64,000 nt of DNA from CAYMND01 sp964465065 (GTDB taxonomy: Bacteria; Acidobacteriota; Aminicenantia; UBA2199), in assembly GCA_964465065.1 (NCBI GenBank), contig CAYXHZ010000010.1, positions 1 through 64,000 on the forward strand, written 5' to 3'. The translations under genes were made by a program, and so were the position numbers. Numbering within the stretch: position 1 is the first letter of the stretch; every line of letters starts with the position of its first letter. Of the stretch, positions 8,734 through 19,700 are shown one piece after another. The notes beneath the pieces were generated by a model, which saw nothing but the letters and a program-made list of their open reading frames with translations, made no database searches and was not told the origin of the DNA.

Positions 8734-9387
8734 ATGAAACGCGCCGAACGCGAACATTTGAAAGAAGATCCTTTTGAACAGTTCATCGCCAATGCTCTCG
8801 ACAAGCTGAAACAGAACCGCAAACCGATCATCATCGGCCTGATCGCCGTCGTCGCGTTGCTGGGGATCGTTTTCGCCACATATTTCTTCATGCAGTACGC
8901 TGAAAAGAAGGACAACCGGCTGCTCAACGAAGGCATGGGCGTCGTCAACTCCATCGCCCTGACCCCGGCGCAGAAAGTCAAGGAACTCCAGCAGTTACCG
9001 CTGACCCATAAAGGCAAGGCGGCCGCCCTGGTTCTGCAGCTGGCCAACCTGCACATCGCCGCCGGTGACCGGGCCGCCGCCCGGAAGCTCCTGGACGACA
9101 CACCCGTTTTCTCCCTCTCCCTGCTCGAAGATCAGCGTCAGATGTTCAACGCCACCTTGCTGGCCGACGAGGGCAAGATCAACGAGGCCATCGATCTGCT
9201 GCAGCGGCTGCTTGGCAACAAGAAGAGCACCCTCAACCGCGACATGCTGCTTTTCCGTCTGGCCGATTACCAGGCCCGCGCCGGCAACCGCGATGCGGCC
9301 AAAGAGAATTACCAACGGCTGATGGAGGAATTCCCGCAGTCGATGTTCGCCTATCAGGCGCAGCAGTCCCTCGAAAAACTGAACTGA
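8734..9387 (+). CDS. Membrane-anchored tetratricopeptide-like protein (YfgM type)
   Basis: 217 aa. Start chosen at 8734 for its AGAGG ribosome site and because the preceding codons overlap a promoter. N-terminus is basic and cytoplasmic ('FEQFIANALDKLKQNRKP'), followed by one membrane helix (about residues 30-52) and a helical-repeat periplasmic domain ('AARKLLDDTPVFSL', 'INEAIDLLQRLLGN', 'FRLADYQARAGNRDAAKENYQRLMEEFP'). This architecture is that of YfgM/YbgF-like ancillary proteins that associate with the Sec translocon or envelope chaperones. The exact partner cannot be read from the sequence. Confidence 0.75.
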   Translation: MKRAEREHLKEDPFEQFIANALDKLKQNRKPIIIGLIAVVALLGIVFATYFFMQYAEKKDNRLLNEGMGVVNSIALTPAQKVKELQQLPLTHKGKAAALVLQLANLHIAAGDRAAARKLLDDTPVFSLSLLEDQRQMFNATLLADEGKINEAIDLLQRLLGNKKSTLNRDMLLFRLADYQARAGNRDAAKENYQRLMEEFPQSMFAYQAQQSLEKLN

Positions 9388-9406
9388 GGTATTCCCGCTG
9401 CCGTCC

Positions 9407-9799
9407 ATGCCGCAGACCACCGATGACCAGCGCTGTTTCGTCTGCGGCCCGGACAACCCGGACGGTTTGCATCTTACTTTTTCCTTCGTCGGCAATCAAG
9501 CGCAGTCGTTCCTGTCCATTCCCACCCGCTTCCAGGGCTGGCAGGGCATCGTCCACGGCGGTATCGTCGCCACCCTGCTCGACGAGGTCATGGCCAAGGC
9601 GGTGCGTTTCGCCGGCCATCAGGCCGTGACGGTCGACATCAACGTGCAGTACAAAAAACCCACTCCGGTCGATGTGCCGCTGCAGCTCAGCGGCCGGGTT
9701 ACGGAAATACAGCGACGGATCGTATCGACTGAAGGGGAGCTGCGTACCCAGGACGGCACCATGCTGGCCTGCGCCAAGGCGCGCTTTTTCATCAGCTGA
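9407..9799 (+). CDS. PaaI-family hotdog-fold thioesterase
   Basis: 130 aa, single hotdog domain. It starts with the Cys-containing 'CFVCGPDNPDGLHL' found in many PaaI/YiiD-like thioesterases and carries the catalytic loop 'GWQGIVHGGIVATLLDEVMA' (HGG then D/E on the long helix). Predicted to hydrolyse an acyl- or aryl-CoA thioester in the cytosol; the substrate is unknown. It lies 19 bp after the repeat protein and is probably co-transcribed with it. The ribosome site is weak. Confidence 0.85.
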   Translation: MPQTTDDQRCFVCGPDNPDGLHLTFSFVGNQAQSFLSIPTRFQGWQGIVHGGIVATLLDEVMAKAVRFAGHQAVTVDINVQYKKPTPVDVPLQLSGRVTEIQRRIVSTEGELRTQDGTMLACAKARFFIS

Positions 9800-9900
9800 G
9801 CCGAGAGCTGCGTCATTGACTCCAGTCTCCGTTCCGACCCCACCCCTACCCCTCCCCTAAAGGGGAAGGACCGAGATCTCGCCCAGGTTTCCAGCCCCCG

Positions 9901-9988
9901 TTCCTTCAGGAAAGGGGGGTATGGGGGATAGGTCCAGAGTCCCAACCCGAGCTATTCCCTGAAGGAAAAGGGTCATTGGGGATAGGTC
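9901..9988. repeat. Two imperfect copies of a G-rich intergenic motif
   Basis: Copy 1 (9901-9935) and copy 2 (9955-9988) both start TTCC(C/T)T(C/G)A(A/G)GGAAA, continue with a G run and end GGGGATAGGTCC. The 425-bp stretch 9800-10224 holds no convincing gene; besides this repeat it has a C/G-homopolymer segment (9838-9870) and the assembly gap. Confidence 0.45.
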
Positions 9989-10059
9989 CCGTATCGAGAC
10001 AAAAATCACCTGAGTCGCAAGCCCTCGATCCAGTCCGAGAACAATGTTCAGAGGACCGT

Positions 10060-10269
10060 GCAGACGCCATTAAAAAAACCGATCGACAAAGGCCCGCAAC
10101 TCGGCGGCCAGACGNNNNNNNNNNNNNNNNNNNNNNNNNNNNNNNNNNNNNNNNNNNNNNNNNNNNNNNNNNNNNNNNNNNNNNNNNNNNNNNNNNNNNN
10201 NNNNNNNNNNNNNNGCAGACGCCATTAAAAAAACCGATCGACAAAGGCCCGCAACTCGGCGGCCAGACG
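10060..10269. other. Assembly gap (100 N) flanked by an identical 55-bp sequence
   Basis: N runs from 10115 to 10214. The 55 bases immediately left (10060-10114) are identical to the 55 immediately right (10215-10269). The two contig ends are therefore overlapping copies of one sequence, and the gap is most likely an unmerged overlap rather than missing DNA; a genuine tandem duplication is the alternative. Confidence 0.9.
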
Positions 10270-10542
10270 ACCCAGCAGTTTCACGCCGCCGTCCAGCAAC
10301 GGCCACAGCCGGTCCGACCAGACCAGGTACACGAAAAGGATTGTCAGGCTGAAGCGCAGGGCGTAGTAATGGGTTTCGCGGATCGGAAGCTTGAGCGGTG
10401 CAGGATCTTTTATCGGTCGCAGATAAACGAAATAGAAAATCAAAGATATAGACAGAAAGCTGAACAGGTATATAAACAGGAAGACATCGACCACCCCCAT
10501 ATAGCCAAAACGCTCGATGAATGGCCGAATGACGGTGAACAC
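10225..10542 (-). CDS. Small membrane protein of unknown function
   Basis: 105 aa. Two or three hydrophobic segments: about residues 15-41 ('GVVDVFLFIYLFSFLSIS' and onward) and about 65-80 ('ALRFSLTILFVYLVW'). It ends in a basic amphipathic tail. No family recognised. Its last 15 codons are the duplicated sequence flanking the N gap, so the copy left of the gap (10070 onward) is a fragment of the same gene end, not a second gene. The 158 bp between it and the next gene (10543-10700) hold nothing I can identify. Confidence 0.55.
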   Translation of the reverse strand: MFTVIRPFIERFGYMGVVDVFLFIYLFSFLSISLIFYFVYLRPIKDPAPLKLPIRETHYYALRFSLTILFVYLVWSDRLWPLLDGGVKLLGRLAAELRAFVDRFF

Positions 10543-10700
10543 GTCTTACTGTTCCTGTTCTCCCTAGATAATAACACAGCCAAAACCTTCCAGCCATCTA
10601 CCGTCATTGCCATTGTTTTTAACAATCCGTGAAACAGGGTGGTCTGCACCACCCCGTCTCGCTGCAGCATGGATCGCCACTAATACATGAAATGCAAACG

Positions 10701-11816
10701 TCAGTAATAATGACCAGTGAACGAGGCCTCCATCGGACCTAGGTAGAGCTCTTTTGCCACCCCCACAGCGCGGAGGATTTCGGCATGAAACTGCAAGTTG
10801 TTTTTGCCTGGTTTATCCTCAGGGATTTGCAACTCAATTTCATGGATGGTATCAGTACTGTTGGTGGTGGTATGCAAATAAAAGCGGTTCGCTGATCCGC
10901 CCCAAGTCAGATAGATTTCATGGTCTAGTCTGGGACTGACGATAGCATAGATTCTCATAGTGAGGATGGCTTTGGCATTCACGGGGTAGGGGCCGTTAGA
11001 GGTGGCCGGGACCACCTTCAAATCGAATTTTTCAACACAAATCATACATTTTGAACGGACCTGCAACGTTTGTCTGTTGTTGTTTTTATTCGACTCCTGT
11101 ACTTTACCGTCGGGATTCACATCAACGGTTACGATAGCACTGCGGGCATAGAACAATTTCTCCGGATATAAATACATCGGCAACTGCACCAGCACACCGC
11201 CGCCACCGGGCACCGCGTTTAAACTCACCTGCATGGGTTCCGTGTTCGTAAAGTCGAGGAACGAGACCGTGAATGTCAGCGGACCGCGGTAGGGTCGATT
11301 GCCATTGTTGCCCAGAGACATGGACAGGGCGCCGGTATTCTGGTTGTAAAAGATCGAGTGAATCACGAAGTCGTAATACGGATCGGCCGACATCCCGCCA
11401 GGCGTGATACCCTGAGGCGGAGGTTGATCGGCGGGCACCGTCAGCGGCTGCCTTTTGGGGGTGATCAGGAAGGGGGCGCTGTCGCCCTTGACCAGGCTGT
11501 CCACCGTGGCCACCCGCACCGTGTACTGAAATCCGCCTTTCACCGAATCCGGTATGGTCCAGGAAAAGCTGCCGTTGTTGGCCGCCGAATTGACTACGTC
11601 GGCGACCTTCACCGCTCCGCTGTACAGGCGGATTTTCACCGCCTCGTTCATGGTACCGCTCTTGTCCCACTTGATGACGATCGTCTGTCCGACACTCACT
11701 TTGTCTGTGGCGACGGGCGACTTTACGGTAATGGCCTGGGCCGACAGCGCACTGGCAGCCATGATGAACAGAGTACTCAAACATACAAACCAGGAAAGCA
11801 ACCTCTTCTGTCCCAT
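10701..11816 (-). CDS. Secreted protein with N-terminal Kre9/KNH-like domain and CARDB-like region
   Basis: 371 aa. A signal peptide (residues 1-28, cleavage near 'ALSAQA-ITV') precedes a KNH/Ser-Thr-rich anchor type Ig domain: 'ITVKSPVATDKVSVGQTIVIKWDKSG' through 'FSWTIPDSVKGGFQYTVRVAT' is characteristic. The middle (about 145-260) resembles a CARDB or similar Ig-like adhesion module ('VDVNPDGKVQESNKNNNRQTLQV'), then a C-terminal beta domain. It contains a Cys pair 'CMIC'. Likely a surface or secreted adhesion or matrix protein; no enzyme motif is visible. It stands alone. The 278 bp upstream are AT-richer than the genes around them. Confidence 0.75.
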   Translation of the reverse strand: MGQKRLLSWFVCLSTLFIMAASALSAQAITVKSPVATDKVSVGQTIVIKWDKSGTMNEAVKIRLYSGAVKVADVVNSAANNGSFSWTIPDSVKGGFQYTVRVATVDSLVKGDSAPFLITPKRQPLTVPADQPPPQGITPGGMSADPYYDFVIHSIFYNQNTGALSMSLGNNGNRPYRGPLTFTVSFLDFTNTEPMQVSLNAVPGGGGVLVQLPMYLYPEKLFYARSAIVTVDVNPDGKVQESNKNNNRQTLQVRSKCMICVEKFDLKVVPATSNGPYPVNAKAILTMRIYAIVSPRLDHEIYLTWGGSANRFYLHTTTNSTDTIHEIELQIPEDKPGKNNLQFHAEILRAVGVAKELYLGPMEASFTGHYY

Positions 11817-12025
11817 TTTTTCTCCTTATGGATGGTATTGATTCGCATTTACAACAAGCATTTATTTTTCCATTTTTTCATTCCCCCGATTAATCATCAC
11901 ATATCGGAAACATCCAAATAAAGTAGCTATCATCGGTCCAAGAGATCGCGGAACATTGTCCTGAAATCGGACATGTTTTCAAACACGGACGCATTCAACA
12001 AACGGCAAACTGCACACTGCCGAAT

Positions 12026-12055
12026 TTTACATCAAGGTCGTTTTTCGGGTATAAA
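12026..12055 (+). promoter_or_regulatory. Sigma-70-type promoter for the threonine aldolase gene
   Basis: TTTACA at 12026-12031, 18-bp spacer, TATAAA at 12050-12055. The predicted leader is about 33 nt and contains AGGAAGG about 6 nt before the ATG at 12095. Confidence 0.6.
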
Positions 12056-12094
12056 GAAGAAAAGAATAACCAAAGAGCCACAGGAAGGTACGAC

Positions 12095-13141
<1,047 letters not shown>

Positions 13142-13164
13142 GAAAAAAAATCGTCTGCCCGAGT

Positions 13165-13899
13165 ATGAAGACAATTCCGCTCCGCCTCTTGGCGACTTTA
13201 CTTTTACTGGCAGGCCGTCTTGCGGCCGAACCGCCCGTTCTGGCCGACCAGGTGCACATCTCCCTGCTCAGTCCCAGCCAGAGCGGACCAGACCAGCCTC
13301 CGCAAAACCTGACCCTGCTGTTGCGGGCCCCCGGCCCCTCGTATTACAAGCTGGAGCTCCCCGACAGGACGCTGGCCTCTGGCCGCCTGATCCAGGGCAG
13401 CCTGCCGGTCGGTCTGTCCTGGAGCGAAATGGAAAAGATCGGCCGTGTCCCCCTGACCCTGTCGGTCATGGATCAGGACAGAATCAGTCGTCGTGAATTC
13501 TGCCTGATTTTCTCCACGGTACCGGCCGCCGTCGATATCGACGGCAGCCCCCTGCCCGGGCCGGAACCGACTCGCCGCCCCTCGCCGGGCAAGCCCCAGC
13601 TGACCATCGAGAGCCGCACAGACAAACACTTCGAGCAATTGCTCAAAGAGATTCGCGCTACACCGGCCCCCGAACGGCCCTACGGCCTCATCGACCCCAA
13701 AAGCTACGGCCGGATCAGCCTCAACCCCGTCAACCTGCTGTTTCTGGGCGCCGTGTACCTGGCTCACAAGATCCTGAGCAAGAAGCCGGAAGCGCTCAGC
13801 GAAATCCTCTGCAGCTACAACCGGCGTCTGGAGACCGGTCAGCAATGGGTGACCATCCGCGTCAGCCTGATCAACCAGGCCCTGCCGGAATCCAGGTGA
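13165..13899 (+). CDS. Secreted protein of unknown function
   Basis: 244 aa. The start at 13165 gives a clear signal peptide ('MKTIPLRLLATLLLLAGRLAAEP'); the longer open frame upstream only shadows ltaE. The mature part has an Ig-like N-terminal half with beta strands ('LTLLLRAPGPSYYKLELPDRTLASG') and a Pro-rich linker (residues 135-155). A C-terminal section follows, ending 'YLAHKILSKKPEALSEILCSYNRRLETGQQWVTIRVSLINQ', which resembles a helical export or assembly tail. No family is recognised. It converges on glmS, with 19 bp between the stops. Confidence 0.7.
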   Translation: MKTIPLRLLATLLLLAGRLAAEPPVLADQVHISLLSPSQSGPDQPPQNLTLLLRAPGPSYYKLELPDRTLASGRLIQGSLPVGLSWSEMEKIGRVPLTLSVMDQDRISRREFCLIFSTVPAAVDIDGSPLPGPEPTRRPSPGKPQLTIESRTDKHFEQLLKEIRATPAPERPYGLIDPKSYGRISLNPVNLLFLGAVYLAHKILSKKPEALSEILCSYNRRLETGQQWVTIRVSLINQALPESR

Positions 13900-13918
13900 A
13901 CGCCGCGCCCTGACCGGC

Positions 13919-16483
13919 TCAGTCGACGGTGATGGATTTGGACACGTTCTTGGGCACGTCCGGATGGACGCCGTGGTTTTCCACCCGGTTCTTGTTGAGG
14001 TATTTCATCTTGGTCGTGGACATGCGCAGGGCCAGCAGCTGCAACACCAGCGCCGTCTGGAAGAGAAAGACCGTTTTGTCCCCGGTCTTGGGGATGACGA
14101 TGTACTTGTGATAGTAGTGGTTGAAGCCGGCGGGTTTTCCCTCCACGGCCATGCGCAGTTCGTCGGAATCCTCGGCGATGAGCACCACGTCGGCGCCGCG
14201 GATCTTGTGGGTGTGGATCTGGGTGACGGTGATGCGGCAGTCCCGGGCATCCGGCGGGCAGATGAAAAACAGGGGGTAGTTGGAGAAGTAGTTTTCCAGC
14301 TTCACCTTGCGGCAATAGATGTCCAGGGCCCGGTGCAGCTCCGGATCGCTGCCGCCGCCGCTGGAGGACAGAGCCGATATTTCCTTTTCCTCGACGTGGT
14401 GCAGCTTGAGGTTTTTGACCGTGCGCACGAAGTTCAGCATTTCTTCGACCGGAATTTCGCTGCGGCCATTGCTTTCGACGATCTCTTCCAGAGCCTCCAG
14501 ACAATCCCAGTGCAGGTGTTCCAAGTCGCGCAGCGAATAGATGGTGTTTTTGCCCAGGATGGTGTTGGGACCGTGCTTGAACTCGGCGGCATCGTAGCCT
14601 TCGGCATGGTTGAGCACCACTTCGCGGATCTTGAGCGCGCCTTCCTTGGACAGACCGGCCAGCGATGCGCCCAGGATGTGCAGCGACGGCTTGAGGAAGG
14701 TTTTCAGGGCCACCTCGGTGATATCCGTATCCAGTTCGCGCAGGGTGAAGCCCATATGGTACTTGATCTTGTCCAGGGTCTGTTTGGCCAGCGCGTCGCT
14801 CTGGCTCATGCCGGCGGCCAGGATGTAGAGCAGGGCTATCTGGCTGATGAACGACTTGGTGGCGGCCACGGCGATCTCCGGTCCGCACAGCAAGGGCAGG
14901 TAAAAGTCGGATTTTTCCTGGGGCAGGGTCGAATTCTCGTTGTTGACCAGGCAGACCAGGGTGAGTTTCTCCCCATGCCGGGCCCGCAGATCGTTGAAGA
15001 TGTCGACCAGGTCTTTCGTCTCGCCCGACTGGCTGATGCCCATGACCACGTCCTGGCTGGTGACCGAAGACATGTAGGAGGAACGAAAGGTGCCGGGGTT
15101 GGCCGGAATCAGCGACAGCCGGGTCAGGTTGTTGAACAGGTACGCCCCGGTCAGGGCGGCGTGGTACGAGGTCCCGGAGGCCACCACGAACAGGCGCCCG
15201 CCGGCGGCGGCCAGATTCTGGAAACGCTCCACCAGCCGGTTCTTGAAGCGCAGAATCATGCGTTTCTTCTTCCAGATCAACATGCGGTCCAGCACGAACA
15301 GGCGGGCGAACCAGCTTTCGTCGAAATCCAGCAATTCGGTCAACAGAGCCGCCTCCTCGGACTGGAAACCGCTGAACTGCAGTTCGCGGGTCAGCTGCGG
15401 GGCGGCGGCTACGATCTGGTCGTAGACGGTGAGGTAATTGGCGTCAGCGAGAATCTTCTCGAATTCACGCTTCATCGAGGCCCGGTCGAAAACGGCGTAG
15501 AGCCGCAACAGGGCGTAGAGCAGCTCGCGGCACTCGTCGGGTTTTTGCTCGAAGACCTCGAACAGGACGGTTTCGGCCGGGTCGGCGAAGTAATAGCGGA
15601 CCAACTGGTCGATATTCTGCGACGAGGTGTAGATCTCCTGTTCCATGAAATAGTGAAACTTGGGAGCCAGGGAGATGTCGGCGATGTTGAGCCGGGACCG
15701 GGTCAGGCCCGGCACGTGCTCGCTTTCCCCCTTGAGGGAGAACACCGTATAGCTGCCGCTGGTGAAGTACAGGCCATCCCCCTCGGTAAGCGGGATCAGG
15801 AACCGGGTCTTGGACAGTATGGAGGTCAGGTCGGAGCTGACGACGATGAAATCGCCGTGGGCGTCACTCCCCTTGCCGGCGTAGAGGGACGAACCGGATT
15901 TCATGGCGAACACGCCGTCGATATCCGGAGCGGTGACACAGGCGGCGTAAGAGCCTTCCGCCTTGCGCTGGGCCATGCGGATGGCCCGGATCATGGTCTT
16001 CACCCGTCGGTCGTGGTCGGCCCGTCCGGTCGGATCGAGCTCGCCCAGATACAGGGCGTAAAAATGCTCGACCAGGTGTACCAGCATTTCGCCGTCGTTG
16101 TCGGACAGCGGATTGTGGCCGTTCTCGCGCAGGAACTCCTTGAGCCGGTCGGTGTTGGACAGGTTGCCGTTGTGGGCGCCGACCAGGTGAACCAGGCAAC
16201 GGACTTCGTGCGGCTGGGCGTTGACATCGGTGACGGCGCCGTAGGTGGCCCAACGCACCTGGCCGATGAAGCGCCGGCCGGTCATGCGTTCGATCTCCAG
16301 TTCCTCCACCACCCGCGAAGGAGCGCCCACCTTCTTTTTCAGCTGGACGGCGCCGTCGGTCTTCAGGATGGCCGCACCGGTGGAATCGTAGCCCCGGTAT
16401 TCCAGTTTCTTGAGCAGAAAGGCCGCCTCTTTGCCCAGGTTCTCGTTGTGATCCGCATAGACTATGGATACCACTCCGCACAT
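13919..16483 (-). CDS. glmS: Glutamine--fructose-6-phosphate aminotransferase, unusually long
   Basis: 854 aa against about 610 for typical GlmS. The second ATG (16483) is preferred over 16486 because it places the nucleophile Cys directly after Met ('MCGVVSIVY'); GGAGG lies 8 nt upstream. The glutaminase domain is intact ('RWATYGAVTDVNAQPHE', 'GAHNGNLSNT'). The first SIS domain has 'VASGTSYHAALTGAYLF' and 'GISQSGETKDLVDIF'; the second has 'EFKHGPNTILGKNTI' and the C-terminal 'SKSITVD' tail. Extra sequence sits between the glutaminase and first SIS domain (about residues 290-410) and within the second SIS domain (about 645-740). It makes glucosamine-6-phosphate for peptidoglycan and LPS. The 280 bp upstream to the next gene hold no gene I can support. 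Confidence 0.9.
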   Translation of the reverse strand: MCGVVSIVYADHNENLGKEAAFLLKKLEYRGYDSTGAAILKTDGAVQLKKKVGAPSRVVEELEIERMTGRRFIGQVRWATYGAVTDVNAQPHEVRCLVHLVGAHNGNLSNTDRLKEFLRENGHNPLSDNDGEMLVHLVEHFYALYLGELDPTGRADHDRRVKTMIRAIRMAQRKAEGSYAACVTAPDIDGVFAMKSGSSLYAGKGSDAHGDFIVVSSDLTSILSKTRFLIPLTEGDGLYFTSGSYTVFSLKGESEHVPGLTRSRLNIADISLAPKFHYFMEQEIYTSSQNIDQLVRYYFADPAETVLFEVFEQKPDECRELLYALLRLYAVFDRASMKREFEKILADANYLTVYDQIVAAAPQLTRELQFSGFQSEEAALLTELLDFDESWFARLFVLDRMLIWKKKRMILRFKNRLVERFQNLAAAGGRLFVVASGTSYHAALTGAYLFNNLTRLSLIPANPGTFRSSYMSSVTSQDVVMGISQSGETKDLVDIFNDLRARHGEKLTLVCLVNNENSTLPQEKSDFYLPLLCGPEIAVAATKSFISQIALLYILAAGMSQSDALAKQTLDKIKYHMGFTLRELDTDITEVALKTFLKPSLHILGASLAGLSKEGALKIREVVLNHAEGYDAAEFKHGPNTILGKNTIYSLRDLEHLHWDCLEALEEIVESNGRSEIPVEEMLNFVRTVKNLKLHHVEEKEISALSSSGGGSDPELHRALDIYCRKVKLENYFSNYPLFFICPPDARDCRITVTQIHTHKIRGADVVLIAEDSDELRMAVEGKPAGFNHYYHKYIVIPKTGDKTVFLFQTALVLQLLALRMSTTKMKYLNKNRVENHGVHPDVPKNVSKSITVD

Positions 16484-16766
16484 CATCAGCCTCCAGATGT
16501 CCTCACCCGCACCAGTGATCCGGTTTCGCTCAGGGACAACGCATGTCGAATACTAGCGCAAAGAGGAGGGACAAAGCAAGGGGCGTTCCGGTCCTGGACC
16601 TTTTCGACAGAATCAGCTTGTCGAAACACCGGCTTGACCACATAAATATATTTTGGACGGTCACCGACACCGTTCCCGACATCATGATCCGGTTTGCACC
16701 TCCACGGGGGGGTAGGTACATGAAACTGGCCGTCAAGGTCGCCACTACCCTGGGCAAAGACTGAGC

Positions 16767-19700
16767 CTACTTCTTGAGCAAGGCCTCGACTTTTGTCGCC
16801 AGATCGTGGGTATTGAACGGCTTCTGCAAAAATGTCGTCCCTGACACCTGACCGTCACGATCCAGGACAATCCGATCCGTATAGCCGGACATAAAAAGCG
16901 TTTTCAGATCAGGGAGTACTTTCTGTATCCGGTCTTTCAACTCCGGCCCCGTCGTCATCGGCATGATCACATCGCTGATCAACAGGTCCGGCCTGACCAT
17001 TCCCGACTGCACCATGGACAAGGCTTCCTGCGCACTGCTGAAACTGGTCACCCGGTAGCCCAGGTCGGACAAAGTCCGCTCTGTCAGCTGCAGCAACGAT
17101 TTCTCGTCGTCCACCACCAGAACCATCTGGCCCGTCCCCCTGGGGCGCACCGGCAACACTTCGTCTTCATCAAATTTCGGGAATCGTCCGCTGGCCGGCA
17201 AATAGACCTTGAAGGTCGTGCCCTTTCCGGGCTCCGAATACGCCCAGACATTACCACCGCTCTGCTTGACGATTCCATAAACCGTCGACAAGCCCAGGCC
17301 GGTACCTTTTCCCAATTCTTTGGTTGTATAGAACGGCTCGAATATCTGAGCTATGACCTCTGGAGCCATGCCGCAGCCATTGTCGGAGACATTGATCTGA
17401 ATGTAGTGCCCGGGAGTCACCCCGGAATGATTCTGTGCGAACTCTTGATCCAAAACCACCGAATTGGTATCGATGGTCAGATTCCCGCCATCGGGCATCG
17501 CATCGCGGGCGTTGACCACCAGGTTCATCATCACCTGTTCGATCTGCCCGGGATCAGCCAGGGTCGGGAAGAGGTTTTCTTCCAGGTGCATTTGCAGAAT
17601 GATATCCTCTCCGATCAGACGGCGCAGCATTTTTTCCATGCCCAGCAACAGCTGATTGATGTCCAGCACCACGGGCTGAAGCGTCTGCCGGCGGCTGAAG
17701 GCCAGCAGCTGCCGGGTCAGTGCCGCCGAACGTTTGGCGGCATCGACGATTTCCAGCGCGTCCTGGCGCGCCCGGCTCTGTTCCGGCATACTGCGAACCA
17801 GAGCCTCGCCGTAGCCGAGAATGATGCACAGCATGTTGTTGAAGTCATGGGCCACACCCCCTGCCAGCCGTCCGATCGATTCCAGCTTCTGCACCTGACG
17901 AAACTGTTCTTCGAGCCGCCGGTTCTCGTCAACGGTCCGTTTCCGTTCGACCTGTTCCCAGACCGCGCCCATCAGCAAAGAAAGCTGCAGCACATCGGCG
18001 TCTTCGTAGGGCTGTTCCTTGTTGGCCATGCCGACTGTCGCGACAATGCGGTCATTCTGAAAGATCGGTACCGTCAGAAAACGCTTCAGGTGCACATGCC
18101 CCTGGGGGTAGCCTTTCTTCAATGGATCGGCTTGTTCGTATTCATTGATCACGATGGGTCTGCGCTGCCGCACAGCTTCGCCCCAGATACCGGTTTTATC
18201 AAGATGGTACAGGGTTTCCGGGTTGGTGACCCGGCATTCCGCCATGACCTCCTTGGACCAGGAGTTGAGGGTGAACTCCTGTGTCTTTTCACTGTAGTAG
18301 TAGATGTAACCGATCCGGCTGCCGGTGATGCGTATGGCCTCTTCCAGGGAGTAGTCAAGAAGCTTCTGTATGGAGTCGGTCTGATACTGCAGGATGTTGT
18401 TGAGACTCTTCAGCCGGTTCTGCCCGCGTATCAGCTCCTCTTCCGCCCATTTACGCATGGTTATGTCCCGGATGACATGGACGGCCCCGCGATAGCGGCC
18501 GTTGGCATCCGTTAGCGGATCCACGGTGATTTCGTACCAGCTGCCGCCCATCGCCAGAACGGTACTGTCCCGCTTCAGACTGTCCCGGACCTTGACCGTC
18601 GGACATTCCTGGATCGGCTCGCTTGAATTGTGCACGATCATCCAGCAGGGCCGGCCGATCATGTCGCTTTCATTCTTTTTGAAGAACAGAACGGCACTCT
18701 GGTTGACCCGGAGGATCCGGTTCTGTTCGTCCAGGATGACGATGGCGTCTCCGGAAGCGTCGAATGTCGTCTTCCAGTCCTGGGCCATGCGTTCCAGCGC
18801 CTGTTCGTCCTTCTTGCGCTCGCTGATGTCCTGGAGGGCCCCCTGCACCTTGACGATCCGCCCGGAGGAATCCCGTACCGCCTCCCCGATCGACCGGACC
18901 CAGGCGCGTTTACCACTGGCGGTAACGATTTCCAGCTCTTCGTCGTAAGGAGTTCCGTCCCTTGCGCAAGCCGAAAACACTTTGGAGACCCGGTCCCGCC
19001 ATTCCGGAGTGTAGAATTCGAGTCTGCCCTCAAGGCTTGGACTGTAACCTGTCGGCATCTCATGGATGGCCGCCGTTTCATCGGACCATTTCACTTGTTT
19101 TCGATCCAGATCGATGACCCAGCCACCCAGGCGGGCCATTTCCCCGGCAATCCTGAGCAAGGCAAGCTGTTCCTGAAGTCTGATCGTAAGCTGGCGTTGC
19201 TCGCTGATATCCTTGGCAATGACCATGACACCGGTGATCTGCCCGTTCTGCACGATCGGAGTCCAGCTCACCTCGTAATGAGTGTCGAGATCGGGATGAT
19301 ACTGCGCCTCGGTAAAGGACTCGCCGGCCAAGGCCCGGTCGATGCCCTGCCGGGTCGTTTCTCTCAGTTGCGGAAAGGATATGTACTGCAAGAAATTCTT
19401 GCCGATCTCGATGTCGACGCCCAGGAGCCGCTTCATTTCAGACCGGTGCAACTCGTTGAACACGGTATAATTGTTGCGGGTATCGACCGCCAGAATGACC
19501 ATGTCCTTCGAACTGTTGATCAGCGCCGACAGCAGACTGTTACGGGCGATCAGGTCTTCTTCGGCTTTTCGGCGCAGGCTGATGTCGCGCCCCATGCACA
19601 GCATGAGACCCTGGCCGACCAGGGGTGTAGCGACCCAGGAGACCGTGATCACCCGGCCATTTTTGGCGATATAGCGGTTCACGAAATCGAATGTCAGTTG

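Noticed and set aside
10070..10114. Second copy of the small membrane-protein gene left of the N gap
   Set aside because: Only the 55-bp contig overlap; it is explained by the assembly join.
13964..16645. 893-codon plus-strand frame opposite glmS
   Set aside because: Antisense shadow; glmS on the minus strand has full catalytic motifs and a strong ribosome site.
16543..16764. 73-codon ORF between glmS and the large kinase
   Set aside because: No ribosome site, no family resemblance, composition of a spacer. Its last codons (MKLAVKVATTLGKD) recall a NifX start but are too short to support a gene.
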